This document shows positions 1-11,200 of a DNA stretch of 64,000 bases, piece by piece. A program made the position numbers and the translations under genes. This DNA comes from Acanthaster planci (Eukaryota; Echinodermata; Asteroidea; Valvatida; Acanthasteridae): the NCBI RefSeq assembly GCF_001949145.1, contig NW_019091375.1, positions 1,723,633 to 1,787,632 on the forward strand, written 5' to 3'. Under the pieces are notes generated by a model, which did no database searches, was not told the origin of the DNA, and worked only from the letters and a program-made list of their open reading frames with translations. Within the stretch, counting starts at the first letter, position 1, and each line of letters starts with the position of its first letter.

Positions 1-262
1 AGCGCCGACTCTTTCTACTAATTCGAGGTAATTTGACTTGCGAATTTATGGAGGGTTTTTACCCTAATTAAAGAATAAATAAATGTGTTCTCATTTAAGT
101 GATATTAGGGCCAGTGAACATGTAATGAACCAGTAGCGCCGACTCTTTCTCCCGACTAATTCGAGGTAATTTGACTTGCGAATTTATGGAGGGTTTTTAC
201 CCTAATTAAAGAATAAATAAATGTGTTCTCATTTAAGTGATATTACGGCCAGTGAACATGTA
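1..262. repeat. Tandem duplication, period 134 bp, two copies
   Basis: Positions 1-134 and 135-262 are nearly identical: GCGCCGACTCTTTCT, then AATTTGACTTGCGAATTTAT, then CCAGTGAACATGTA. Copy 2 has a CCCG insertion near 151 and a few substitutions. The array may continue to the left of the window. Confidence 0.9.
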
Positions 263-315
263 TAGAGGGGCTTGCGGGGTACTGGAACAATGGAAGGTAC
301 CCCATAAGGCCAGTT

Positions 316-565
316 TTGATCCTTGTGGGGTACTAAAGTGGTACCCCACAAGAATTTCACGATATTAGATATTTCAAATTTACTTAAAAAGGAGGTATTT
401 TTAAGTGCCATTTTTGTGTCGCAAAATGAAGTATTTTAAATAAGGGGCGTTCAGTCGAATTTCCAAAGTAGGAAAGTGAATCTAGATCAAATGGAAGTGA
501 TTTGAAATTTTTTGCGTGTTGTGTGGGCGTTTTGTACACGAGAACAAAGGGAATACCCCACAAGT
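316..565 (-). repeat. Dispersed repeat B, copy 1, with GGGGTACC hairpins
   Basis: Read on the minus strand this matches 53222-53463. Shared blocks include CCTTTGTTCTCGTGTACAAA and AAATTTGAAATATCTA followed by GTGAAATTCTTGTGGGGTA. Next to it CTTGTGGGGTACTAAAGTGG and its complement form a hairpin (about 323-351), and a second, weaker one lies at about 269-307. Hairpin ends suggest a transposable element of unknown class. Weak protein similarity between the copies follows from the nucleotide match and is not evidence of a gene. Confidence 0.75.
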
Positions 566-1086
566 ATGTATGTGCAGGCGTGGCATACATAGTGTGGACC
601 TCATAATGTAGGGTGCGATGGCGTAGTGTGGACTCGCACACGTCCACACAATGTTCCCCCTCTCTGAAAAACAGTTTCAGAGGCATTTTGGGGTCAAGAT
701 TATCCGTGGCAAAATGAAGAGGAACAGTCCAGGAAATCACCATCAAAAATCCAACTCGAAGGAGTTATCCTAGTTGGAGAATAAGGAGCATTTTTCCTCA
801 AGTTTCCTTAACCACAGGAGAACAAAGTAATGTCCACACTTTGTATGGAAAACAGGTATGTGTGTGTAAGGGTGCGTGTTCGTTTTTTTACGGATACATG
901 TACGTCTTAAATGTGGGCACATGGAAGCAATGGAAGCAATGCTTATAATATTCAAGTGGTAATTCACTGCAATGCGTTTCATTAAAATGCTTCACAGGCG
1001 TACCAAGATTTATTACAATTGGGCTCACTCCTCAGCGGGTTGGAGAGGGGAGGGTGCCTGGTAATACTACTCTTTGTCACTTATCG
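566..1086. other. No gene seen
   Basis: Short ORFs only. GTGTGGAC recurs several times near 594-660, without a clear repeat unit. Confidence 0.6.
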
Positions 1087-1203
1087 GAGGCTTTGCGTGG
1101 TAGCCATCTTGCAGGGCAGTTCTTTTGTTCCATAGGGAAACCTCCTTTGTGCATACCTTTCGAACAAAAACATAAGCCTGTAAGACGGCAGCCATGCAAA
1201 CCC
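1087..1203. mobile_element. MITE, family A copy 1
   Basis: A 117-bp foldback with arms beginning GGCTTTGCGTGGTAGCCATC on the left and, read inverted, GGTTTGCATGGCTGCCGTC on the right, both followed by a CAGG or TTTTGTTC block. Related copies are at 7693-7812 and 50892-51004. Too short to code for a transposase. Confidence 0.8.
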
Positions 1204-1639
1204 TTTATTAAATGTGTTTCGCTATACATTACGTTTACCTTTGCTCAGACATCTCTGTTCAATTAACTGACACAAGCACTCACCACTGAGGACCGAATTG
1301 GATGACAGAATGACCGCCGGGGACAGGTATGCTCTTTTGCCCCTGTGTCTGTCTTCTTCGGTGAAATAGATAAGTGCATGTACCATTTCTATGTAAGCAA
1401 TTTTGTTCACTTGATTCCAATACGTGTTATATTTTATCCGAGTAGCCCCATCAATTGTCGATGAAAGGTTCCTCCCTGGGGCAGCTATAGTGACGTAAAT
1501 TTGAGCTGGGAACTGCGTAATCGGAGATTGTGCGGATGAGCTGCTCAGCTATAGAAACTTGAAGGGGGGTTCTGCCACCATGACACTGGTGGCGATGTTC
1601 ATGATAAAAATGTCAGTCTGTAATATTTTACTTTCGTGT

Positions 1640-1700
1640 TTTGCCCTTACCCGACGTATTTTCATGAACACTGTTTGTCCTTACGTCGGGTAAGGGCAAA
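1640..1700. repeat. Perfect 19-bp inverted repeat with a 23-nt loop
   Basis: TTTGCCCTTACCCGACGTA at 1640-1658 is followed by its exact complement at 1682-1700. It could be the end of a foldback element or a transcribed hairpin; nothing nearby decides between them. Confidence 0.8.
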
Positions 1701-1805
1701 CCCCGTTATTAAACTTTACCTCTCCCTGACGTAAAGTGTGTCTTGAAAATAGTTTGCGGTACCGGCTGCTTCCCTTGACTCAGGCCGGTCAACCGACCCC
1801 GGCAA

Positions 1806-1877
1806 GCTCGGTGGTCGAGTGGTTAAGACGTCTGCACTAGTAAGCAGGAGGTCGTGGGTTCAAGTCCCACCTGAGTA
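1806..1877 (+). repeat. tRNA-like sequence (probable tRNA-derived SINE head)
   Basis: GTGGTCGAGTGGTTAAGAC resembles a serine/leucine-type D arm with an A box. GTGGGTTCAAGTCCCAC is a perfect T arm with a B box. GCTCGG and CTGAGT can pair as an acceptor stem. The anticodon arm (CTGC-ACTAGTAA-GCAG) has only 4 bp and an 8-nt loop and there is no proper variable arm, so a functional tRNA is unlikely. Confidence 0.55.
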
Positions 1878-4800
1878 AACTCGTGAATTGTTTTACACCG
1901 CTGAGTATACCGCGTAATGCATATTCGTCGGGTTAGGATAAAACCGCAATTAAAATAAACATCTCCTAAACACGAAGTACATCTTGGAAATCCGTAATAT
2001 TTACTGTACTCCTGAACAATCTTCAGCGTATTAATGGCTTTTTAAAAGTTGCTCTCTATTTTTGAGTTCGTAAATACATTTTGGTAATCGGGAAGTCCGA
2101 AAAAGTCTTCACAATCCGCCTTATTTTGTCACACCGGAAACAAGCGGGTTGGGCATGATTCCACAGCGCATCCCCTTGTCAAAGTGTGGTGTGGGAGGAG
2201 AGTTATGTACGCCCTCACTTCCTAAGATCCCCGCCCATGCTCTGGAGACCCAGGGCACAGTGCTGTGCTCTGTCCCCATAATGCTTAATTATACCGTGTG
2301 ACGTCTGAGATTTCGAACACAATATCCTTGCTAAGTATCCTCAAAGAGTTTAAAGCGTGGTCTCCATTTGGTCGTCACGAATGCCAACGGCACGCAAGAC
2401 CAAGACAGTCGCGATGTCATTCCACCAAAAATTTAAACAAAATGGCTTCCGAAACTCGGACAATTTTCGCATAAAATGCCCTTTTTAGGTGGCAATAACG
2501 CCCATTGAAGCCAAGCTGATACTCCACTTTGATGTAGTTTGTTAACGGTCAGCTATTTTGTTGATGATTGGGGCTGCATGTGCTAGTAATGAGGAGAAAA
2601 TGGACAAAATGAGTGGTACTAAGCGAGCGAAACATCGCGGTGCGCCCGTCATGCCAGCGTGCGTGTTTGTATGGGCCTACTCAGTGACTCAACGCAGACA
2701 GTCGACAAAGCTGAACCGGGCTCAACTTTGTCGATCTGTCTGGGGCTGGTTTGCGTTATCGACGACACTTCCGTTTGGCAGGTTTCCATTTGTCTGCGTT
2801 GCAATTTGCGTCTTGATTGTGTCGATCAGTTCGTTTCTTACGTCGATATGGAAACCGGGCGTAACACCATACATGTACTGGTGATGGCGTATCGCATTAC
2901 CGGAAACATCCAACCCCAGAGTAAGTTAAGCACTTATCCCCAAATTGTTAGCCAAAGTTTGCATAATAATTAGAAAAATACATCGAACAATATGTCTTGG
3001 AATAAAAACGGAGAACTGCGCAGTCTCCCGTGCAGTTGCCATGAGTAGAGCAAACAAATAAGCCACCAATTATTATCAATGAGCGGAGTTCAAGAGCGCA
3101 GGCCTTGAGACCACAATACCTACAAGTAATACCGAACAAATGACGCTTGATGACTGGACGGTTTCATTTTGCGACAGGTAGGGGCAAAAAGGTATCATCT
3201 CCGGAGGGGAACTCATAAAACCGAAAACCGCGGGGGGGGGGAGTTCTTGACAGTAATAATGACCGTCCACGACCCGCAATATGTAATTTATCCGCATCTT
3301 GACAGACGGGTGGAAATCCTACACCGCGATCAACCCAAAACGCCTCCCACACATCTTTCAGTGATCGAGAAATGAAATGGTTCAAATCATTTTGCAGTAA
3401 AGCAGTCATCTAAACAATCGCCACATTGCCGCCGCTTTCATAATTGTCCCCTTCATCCCTCTAGGGCTGGTTGTTTCACCACTGTACATTACTTTAAAAA
3501 AGACATTCAAGTTGGCAAGGAGCACTTTAGAACTTTGGCTAGTGAACCCGATTACGAATAAAGACAGAGCGTTGCCCCGACGACACATGCGCCTCCTGAA
3601 GCTGTTTCCAGCAAATGACCGGAACCCAAAAAGTGAACTGTTTTCGTCGGAATTGATTCCTATTATTCATGCTGTATAGGATGCCCTTTGCAGTCAGGGA
3701 ATCCGTGTGCTTTCAGTCTAGTTACAGGATGTTTCCTTCACGGCGGGAAGCACATGAGATGCATTTCCAGAGGTACTTTGGCGGAAACGAAGGAGGAAGC
3801 CCTGACAGGAGTGATTCGATAAAATCGTCCAAATAAAAAGCAAGAAATAGAAAGCGGAACCGTGCACTTCGCGTCAAAACATACGAAAATAGATTGAAAT
3901 TGGCAAAGAACAGATAAAAAGGGACATGGCTGAAGAGACAGTGAAACGATGGCACTTGAATGTAATTTGTTTGGTACGCCTTTTAAATTATTATTATTAT
4001 TGCATTTGTGTCCACTTTCTGGACAAAGCATCATGAAAATCCACAAGATTGAAATCGATACAAGAAGGAAGTAATGTGGAAAATTGACGGAAAAACGAGG
4101 AGAAAAAAACATTTTCAGTCAGTCCATTTCAGATGTGACGTGAATAAATACTTCGAAATCATGAGAAGAACATGAGAAAAAACACAGTTACAGCATAACA
4201 CACGGATATTATCGCTGCCCCCTGCACATTGTGTTTAGCACGCTGCAGATATCACGTGGTGTTTGAGGAGGGAGGGCACGGCGGCGACCTCCGTGGTCTG
4301 AAACCGGGAGTACCGAGTCCAGACTAAAGGCGCCCGGCAAGGGTTACAGCCCCGTTATGCAACATATTTGGCGTGACTGTGTTTCCGTGCATGGCAATAG
4401 TCAAGAGCGGGGAATATACACATATTGACACTGACGAGGGAAACAGTGAGTTTCAAAACACCCATTGGGTGTGAAGTGTATAATTGGCGAGGGAGCTCGC
4501 TTCTATTTCTCTTCATTTAGAGGTTCGCTGGCAATACAATAAAATAAGAAGAAAAAAAAAGAAAGTCCACTTTCTTCGTTCAATGTCTACAGCCTGTCTT
4601 CAGTTCAAGAAACTGTGTGACTTGCGACGTATGTAATCGGTCATGGCTCGGCCGCAGGTGGCAGCGATGACGTTTTTAAGTAATAAAATATCGCTATCTG
4701 TTTAATTAACTGATCCCGGTGATACGATAGCAGCCGGGGAACGAATGTTTCACACGCAACCAGCTACGTGGCTTGTGGAGAACACATTGAATTAAGCTAC

Positions 4801-7692
4801 ACTTCGTGAAGGTCGCGGTTTTTTTTCCCTTTCAAATCCACTTCCGCAATCCGTGGTTGAATCGCTCATGCCGTGCATTCAGCCCTGGTCGGTCTCACCC
4901 ATGACGTGAATGAAACCTTCCATTAAACTTCGGACTCGATGCGGGGGCTGGCATCCTAGTGGAAGCCGCAGAGGTCGTCCAGGGAGAACCAGCGAAGCGA
5001 GGGGGGCTTGAAGCGGAGCTGAACTGTGTATATGCCGCGTGCCGCTTCGACGACGCACCAACTGTTAAAAACCGGTGTGGCGTCCGCCGAGCCTGTCACT
5101 TGCGTCCAGGAGTACGGTCTGGCAACCTGTAATACGGCGCTCGCTTGATTCGACGGAACGAAGGCTGACATAACAAATACACGCACACTCACCGAGGCGG
5201 GACTGTGGGAATGCGGTTGGAGTAGACAGGTCGGTGCATGTTCGTACTTCGTGCCGGTGGTTCATTTGCGCATACTGATTTCTTTGGAAACACGAGCGAG
5301 GGGAATCGCCAACTTTCAAAGGTAGGGTTCTGACTTTGTTTTCGTGTAGACTGGTTTGCTTTGCGCTTTCTCGTTAACGCTTAATAGTGTTTTGGAATTA
5401 AAATGAGTTTGTTATGTTCAACCCTCATATTGAGTTGAATTTGTCGAATATCAAAATTTGAGAAGTCTGTAGGTAAATGCTATTAATTAAAATCAAATAG
5501 GGAAAAATCATGTTGAATCTTTGTACGTTTTTACTGCGCACATGGCGATGGCGAAGCTTTTAGCAACCAAGAGCATTCAGTGTTGAGAATGAACCAATAG
5601 GGAAGAAACACAGTCGTCGAGTGGAACCAAATCGATGGCAAACATGTGCAGGGAGTAATTAAAAACAATTTTGCCAATGGTTGCCACTTGTGTCAGACAG
5701 TCGCCTAACCGTGCGATCATTTGCGGTTGACCCGTACATCTCGCTACCGTAATGGTTCATCTTTTGACATCCACTGCAAATGACGAATACAATTACACTG
5801 GCCGATAGACACATCAGCAGCGGGATACATCGACCAATGTTAAGATAGAATCTGTCCTGGACTTTACAATAAGCGCTTGGTACTTTTGAGGGCAATCAAT
5901 CGGTCGCCCCGTTTTGTTTAGGGTACTCGACACGGGTGTCCGGCTTGGCTTGGACAGGCAGAGCGAAGGCCAGTGATATGAAAGACACTGCTCCAACATC
6001 ATTTGGGAGGATGATGTTTAACTGCTGATTACCTGTCGCACCTGTCTCCAAAATTGGCATGCCTACCGGCAGGACCTTGGCATCTTTGGACAACTTGGCT
6101 TTGCCGTATAGCGAATTCTTTGTCGCGCTGTTTTAGTTTCGGCGGTCGAACGGTAGGATAGATCGGTGTGGAAACACCCCCTGTTAACCTGATTTCGTAG
6201 CCCAACATGTACTCGTGTGTTTGCACTGGCTTCGAGTTCAGATCAAAGTTCGGAACTCAAGGACATTGTAGGCATTCAATTCTATATTGGGCTGAAATTT
6301 ATGACTGATTATTATATTTGACTTCCTGGCATTCATTTTTTTCGGTTATAAAAAAGTCAAACTCTGTGAGATTATTTCTGGAAAAAAGAAGTAAGCAGAC
6401 TTCAGAGGTACATTGAAGTACGTATAGTTTTGTTTTAACTTTAACATAGTAATGCCAGGAAAGTCCTGTCATCGTTTGACAAATTTCACATTTTACGCAT
6501 TCAAGATTCAAACATTTACCATCATGATAAAAATTTAACATGAAGATTGTTTTCCCAATGTACGTTTAATTACAGGCAAAAATAAAAAAAAATATATATA
6601 AGAATAATGAAAATTACAAATTACATAACACGATTTACATTATACAATTACAACGGAGCCACAAATTATTTTTACAACGTTTTTTTTCTCATGACCTCAT
6701 CCTGGGATATTATGATCTCAGAACAGCTGGCTAATTTGCTTGTGTGCCCATTCTGCTCACGTGTTGTGAGCACGCACGTTACGAAAGCTCCAAAACGATT
6801 CCCGGCGCGCATGCGTGCTCGCACGAGCGCAAACTCATCACGGGAGCCCAATGCGCAGAGCTAGGACACCTGCCAGCGCTGTCGAGCATTGGCTGCCTTG
6901 CACAATGCCTTAACTTCTCCTAATTCCCAACCTCCATGCCCCACATAATCCCATTTGATTTCACAATGGCTGCCAGTCGTCACTCATCCCCGTAAACAGT
7001 CCAATTCTGCTCTTGACAAAGAAATCCAAAGGAATGACCTTGAAATGTCGAAACTGTAAATCCCGTTCACATCGGCCGTGGGATTCGATCGGCAGTGAAC
7101 CTTAACAAACGGATGTATCTTCCCTGGTGGTGTTTAGACCACACTTTATTTTTAAAAGTGAGTTACTTTCATAACGGAGCTAGTATACCTAAAGAATAGA
7201 TCACATTAAAACGATTTTACAGAGCAATGCATAGCGAGACGCTGATATATGATAAACAGTGGGAACCTCATCGAAGCAGTGGTGTAACTGAGACAATTAA
7301 GACCAGACACGAGACCATCCATGATACCTCTCGCAGGACCAGTCAGAAGTAACAGGGTGCACAAGGACAAAGAGAATTGTTTGTCTGTTTTTTTCCGACT
7401 GGAGGTCCGGCGTCGTGATGGTCTCATGTGATTCTTGTGTTGGTCGAAGTTTGGAAAAGAGTGCGCGATTATACTGACTATTCCTAGGCCTGCTAGAGCG
7501 ATCCCCCAAATGTTTCCAATACAAGGGGCAGGGACCGCCACTGTCAAAAAGTATGACCGCATTTGGGCATATCCATTCTGTCTAGATGCAGCGCACGCAT
7601 GTCCATTATTTTTGAAAAAGGTCACCTCACTAATGAAGGTTGTTCAAAACTAGCTATGTATTTCTTGAGCTTCCCTCTTGTAATTTGCAATA
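1878..7692. other. Intergenic, no gene supported
   Basis: ORFs stay under about 125 residues and lack recognisable domains. A hairpin with 13-bp arms (TCGACAAAG) lies at 2702-2734, and GGTTTCCAT / ATGGAAACC around 2780-2859 may be part of the same degraded element. A poly-G run is at about 3231. Confidence 0.6.
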
Positions 7693-7812
7693 GAGGGTTT
7701 GCATGGCTGCCATCTTGCTTGCCAAAGCTTTTGTTCCACGGGTCATGCACAAATGAGGTTTCCTTGTGAAACAAAACAAAAGACCTGTAACATAGCTACT
7801 GCGCAAATCCTC
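7693..7812. mobile_element. MITE, family A copy 2
   Basis: A 120-bp foldback. The left arm is GAGGGTTTGCATGGCTGCCA. The right arm read inverted begins GAGGATTTGCGCAGTAGC and continues to an ACAGG and TTTTGT block. The most diverged copy of the family in this window. Confidence 0.75.
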
Positions 7813-7992
7813 CATCTGCAAAGACCTGCGTACTCAACCCGATACTCATACTAATGAAGGGGCCACGCAACTGAGTTGCTTTACTTTGACAGCCCTTGAA
7901 ACTGCACCTTTAGGTTTCCATCGACCTCAGTTTTCGCTTTTTGTTTTTGCTTTTTATTCTGTACTTTGGAGTCCCCTTTGGATCTCAAGCTA

Positions 7993-8257
7993 ACGCAAAT
8001 GTGACCCACTCTGTGAAAATGAGTCTCAAGTCGCCAGAGCCACTTTGGAGTAAAGAGTCCTTTAGAATAACTTTGCACAGTCTAAATCACTGAACCCACT
8101 GCATTTTTCACCATGGAGTATCCACTTTCATCGGGATGCCAAACTGAGTGATACATCAAAACAAAAAAACCCTCAAATTTGCCCTTTTCAGTACAAATGA
8201 AAACTCAAAAAGTGGCAACTTAAGACTCATTTTCACAGAGTGGGTCAACAATTTGTG
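7993..8257. repeat. Inverted repeat, arms about 55 bp, spacer about 150 bp
   Basis: GACCCACTCTGTGAAAATGA at about 8002 returns inverted near 8230 (TCATTTTCACAGAGTGGGTC). The flanking AGTCTCAAGTCGCCA / TGGCAACTTAAGACT blocks also pair. This may be the two ends of a short DNA element of which little else remains. Confidence 0.7.
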
Positions 8258-11200
8258 TATTCGTGGGCAAGACTGTGATGTCACCCGAGGCACTGTGCCT
8301 CAGTGTTGGATTGATTTGTGCACAGAAAAATTACTGGGAAATTTTGAATATTTTGCCGTCGCAAAGTTTCATTTCTTGGCCGATTTGTCATTTTTAATAC
8401 ACTTACATAGTTATACGCCAACGAGCAACATTTTCTCGTAAATGTTTTCAAGGAGAAATGTTTTGCTACCACTTCGTAACCATGTCTGGAAGCTGAAAAT
8501 TACGTGTGCACTCCCCGTAAGTCAAGTTTCGATTCCCTAAAACTATCCATCAAATTTTCTGTGAACATGACCATAAACTAATGGTGAGAAAGCGTTGAGG
8601 AAAGTGTCTCATTCCTAAAGACAAATTGTGCTGCGCGCTCCTGGCTGCGAATGGCTTGCGGTTGTCAGGGTGATTACCACAACACTCTCTATCCACTTGA
8701 GTAAATACAAGAGATTTTTTTTATACAAGATGTAAAGCTGGTTCAGGAAAACCGATAAACATCGCCGCCCGGTGACCGTCTTTAGAAGCCCGCAAACGGT
8801 GTAGATCGCGGACTTTGACCTATTTCCCGCACGTGAAAACTGTGACAGTGTTCGGAGCCCAGATCACCACAAAGAAACACTTTTCTGTACTGTGATGTCT
8901 TTTTATAGCCAAAAGGTACCGGTAATTTATTTTAAAATGTGTCGCTGGGAAGACGGTTAAATGTCTGGATATGCAATCAATTTGGGACCGTCTAGGAGTC
9001 CACGGTATAAGGTTTTAAGGTAAGTGGTGAGAAAAGTCGTCATTCAGATATAGGAAGAATGGAATACGCTACAGATTTTTATGACGTGGCTAAACTCAAG
9101 GTGGAAACCTTCACACACCATTCAGCGGTGACAGCTGCCTGTTCTTCAATGAGGCCGATTCACAGTGTACGTGAATTCAAAGTTTGACGTCAAGTTGAAA
9201 TTGATTCCAAGTTAACTGAAACCAAAATTGCCGAAACTTAACAGAATAATTTTTGTCCATAGCCAAGTTTTTACTAAATTATTAACAGTTTCGTTTCCGC
9301 GATTCAGCCATTGATATGCAAAACGTAGTTTCACCATATCCCGGCCTTTAGGGTCTCAACGCCCAACATGCCTTCTACACAACGGCCTTCAATATACAGG
9401 TTTACCTGTTTGGACTTTAATCCACAATAGCCTTTCCACATAAAGAAAAAGAAAAAAAAATGTTGCTGTGCTGCTCTAATGGGAACGAAATCGTCCATTA
9501 ACTTACATAGACTAATAACGAATACAGAGGAAGCGCCGGTGGTGCTCAGCGCCACAAAACACAGGCGGGGTTAATCTTGCCTGAAATTAAACCCGGGGTT
9601 CATTAAGCGTCGGCGGCGAAATGACCGTAGACGTAGAGAGCGTGGGTAAAGCGTACATTGGGCAAGGGGCCTTCGATAATCAGCGGAAATAGAATCCGTG
9701 GGCCGATGGTCTGCCACGTCATAGGAAGGAATGGGCGGAACGTGAACAGGGTTGCCCTACATGTTGACGATCTTGCATGTTGTCTTCGTGCACTCAAGAA
9801 TCCTTTGAAGAATTGTTTTTCTACAACTATCAAAACAGCCCAAGCTGTATTTTGACCATTTCGTCGACTGGTTCTCTTTAACTTGCGACTTAAGAAGTTT
9901 CCTCTAACTCTGTATTTCTGAGTAAGACAAATCGTTGCATTGACCTTGGCGATTGAGGACTGAATTATGATCCTGCGCAGAACGTCCTCGAACGACCTGC
10001 TTCGTTCTCGCATCCGAGCAACGAGTACATACAACTCAGAATGTGCAGCTCTGTATAGGCGTACCGAGATGGGGTAAAATGGAGCAAAAGAGGAGGATAA
10101 TTGATGCAGTGACTTATATATGAAGAGACTGGGCCGTGCCCTTTCAAGGATGTCGGGGTACCCAGCGAATCAGCCTGGTCTCTTTTTATTTTCTTGAGAT
10201 TATTCTGGTCAATTATACGTCTGTTGAAGCTAAACCTGACCTGATCTGTATTACACCGAGGATAGTTGCAACATGTTGAATCTGTGGCTACGTACATCAG
10301 TGGAATGTGTTTTTGTCGAGTGGCAGTGTTCTCTGTAGAATTTGTCTATTAGATTTTTTACAAGTTAGGTGGAGACATGTCATAGATCGACTGAGCGGTC
10401 ACATTCTTTTATTTCATATCGCTGCGTTTTATCGGGTGTGCGCTTTTATTCAATCACTGGCCTGGGGTCATGTAAAACATCATGGAAAGTAGAATCCTCT
10501 ACAAGGTTTTGACAGCTGAGTTCCGGTCGAGGCAAGCCTGATTGGACAAATCAATAATTGTCAGTTGATTTCATGTTGTAGTTTAGGGTTTGCTACCGAC
10601 GCACGTTTTCGCATTACAGCATGTCCATTACAATTTTACGACTGCTTTCCACCCCATTTGAATAACCAATATTTGCTGGAGTTTATTGCTTAGATTGAAT
10701 GATTGTGGGAATGAAATACTGTCAATTAGCACTTTGTAAGCGGACGTGTCGCGGCGTCGGTAATTAGCAAGAAAGAGCATGACCAACTCTCGATCATATA
10801 AATTTGCCGTAAAGACGGCTTCGCTGAGTTGAACTTCCGGCCAAGCGTTGTGATTCGGTCAAACCACCAGACTGGTTTTAAGCATCTTCGGAATCGCCAA
10901 GGACTAGTCACGGGTTTCTCTTCCACAATTCTCCAACCTCCTCTGTCCCGTCCCTCTAATCGAGTCTCCGTTCGGTGGCGGCTGGTTTGCTCGCCAGACG
11001 ACTTCTTGAGAGTGATCCTAGAATTAGAGCCTCCCATTTCCTCGACAGTCTTGGAGAAAGCTCCTCTTCCGTGTCCTGGCTCTGGCTTTGACAGATACAG
11101 CGATCGCAACATCCTGTTGCCTTCCGTCTTCTCCTCAACCTTGTCGGAAAAGAAGGAAATTAAATGCTATCCATCATGTTCCCGCCTCCACGGCCGTTGA

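Noticed and set aside
384-746. 120-residue ORF similar to a frame at 53.2 kb, as a gene family
   Set aside because: The similarity follows from the non-coding dispersed repeat B and stops at its borders.
1806-1877. A functional tRNA gene
   Set aside because: The anticodon stem is short with an 8-nt loop and the expected variable arm is missing.
9603-11200. ORFs of 110-143 residues (9603-10034 minus, 10829-11200 plus) as genes
   Set aside because: No domain, no signal peptide, no convincing splice partners; such lengths occur by chance in 64 kb.
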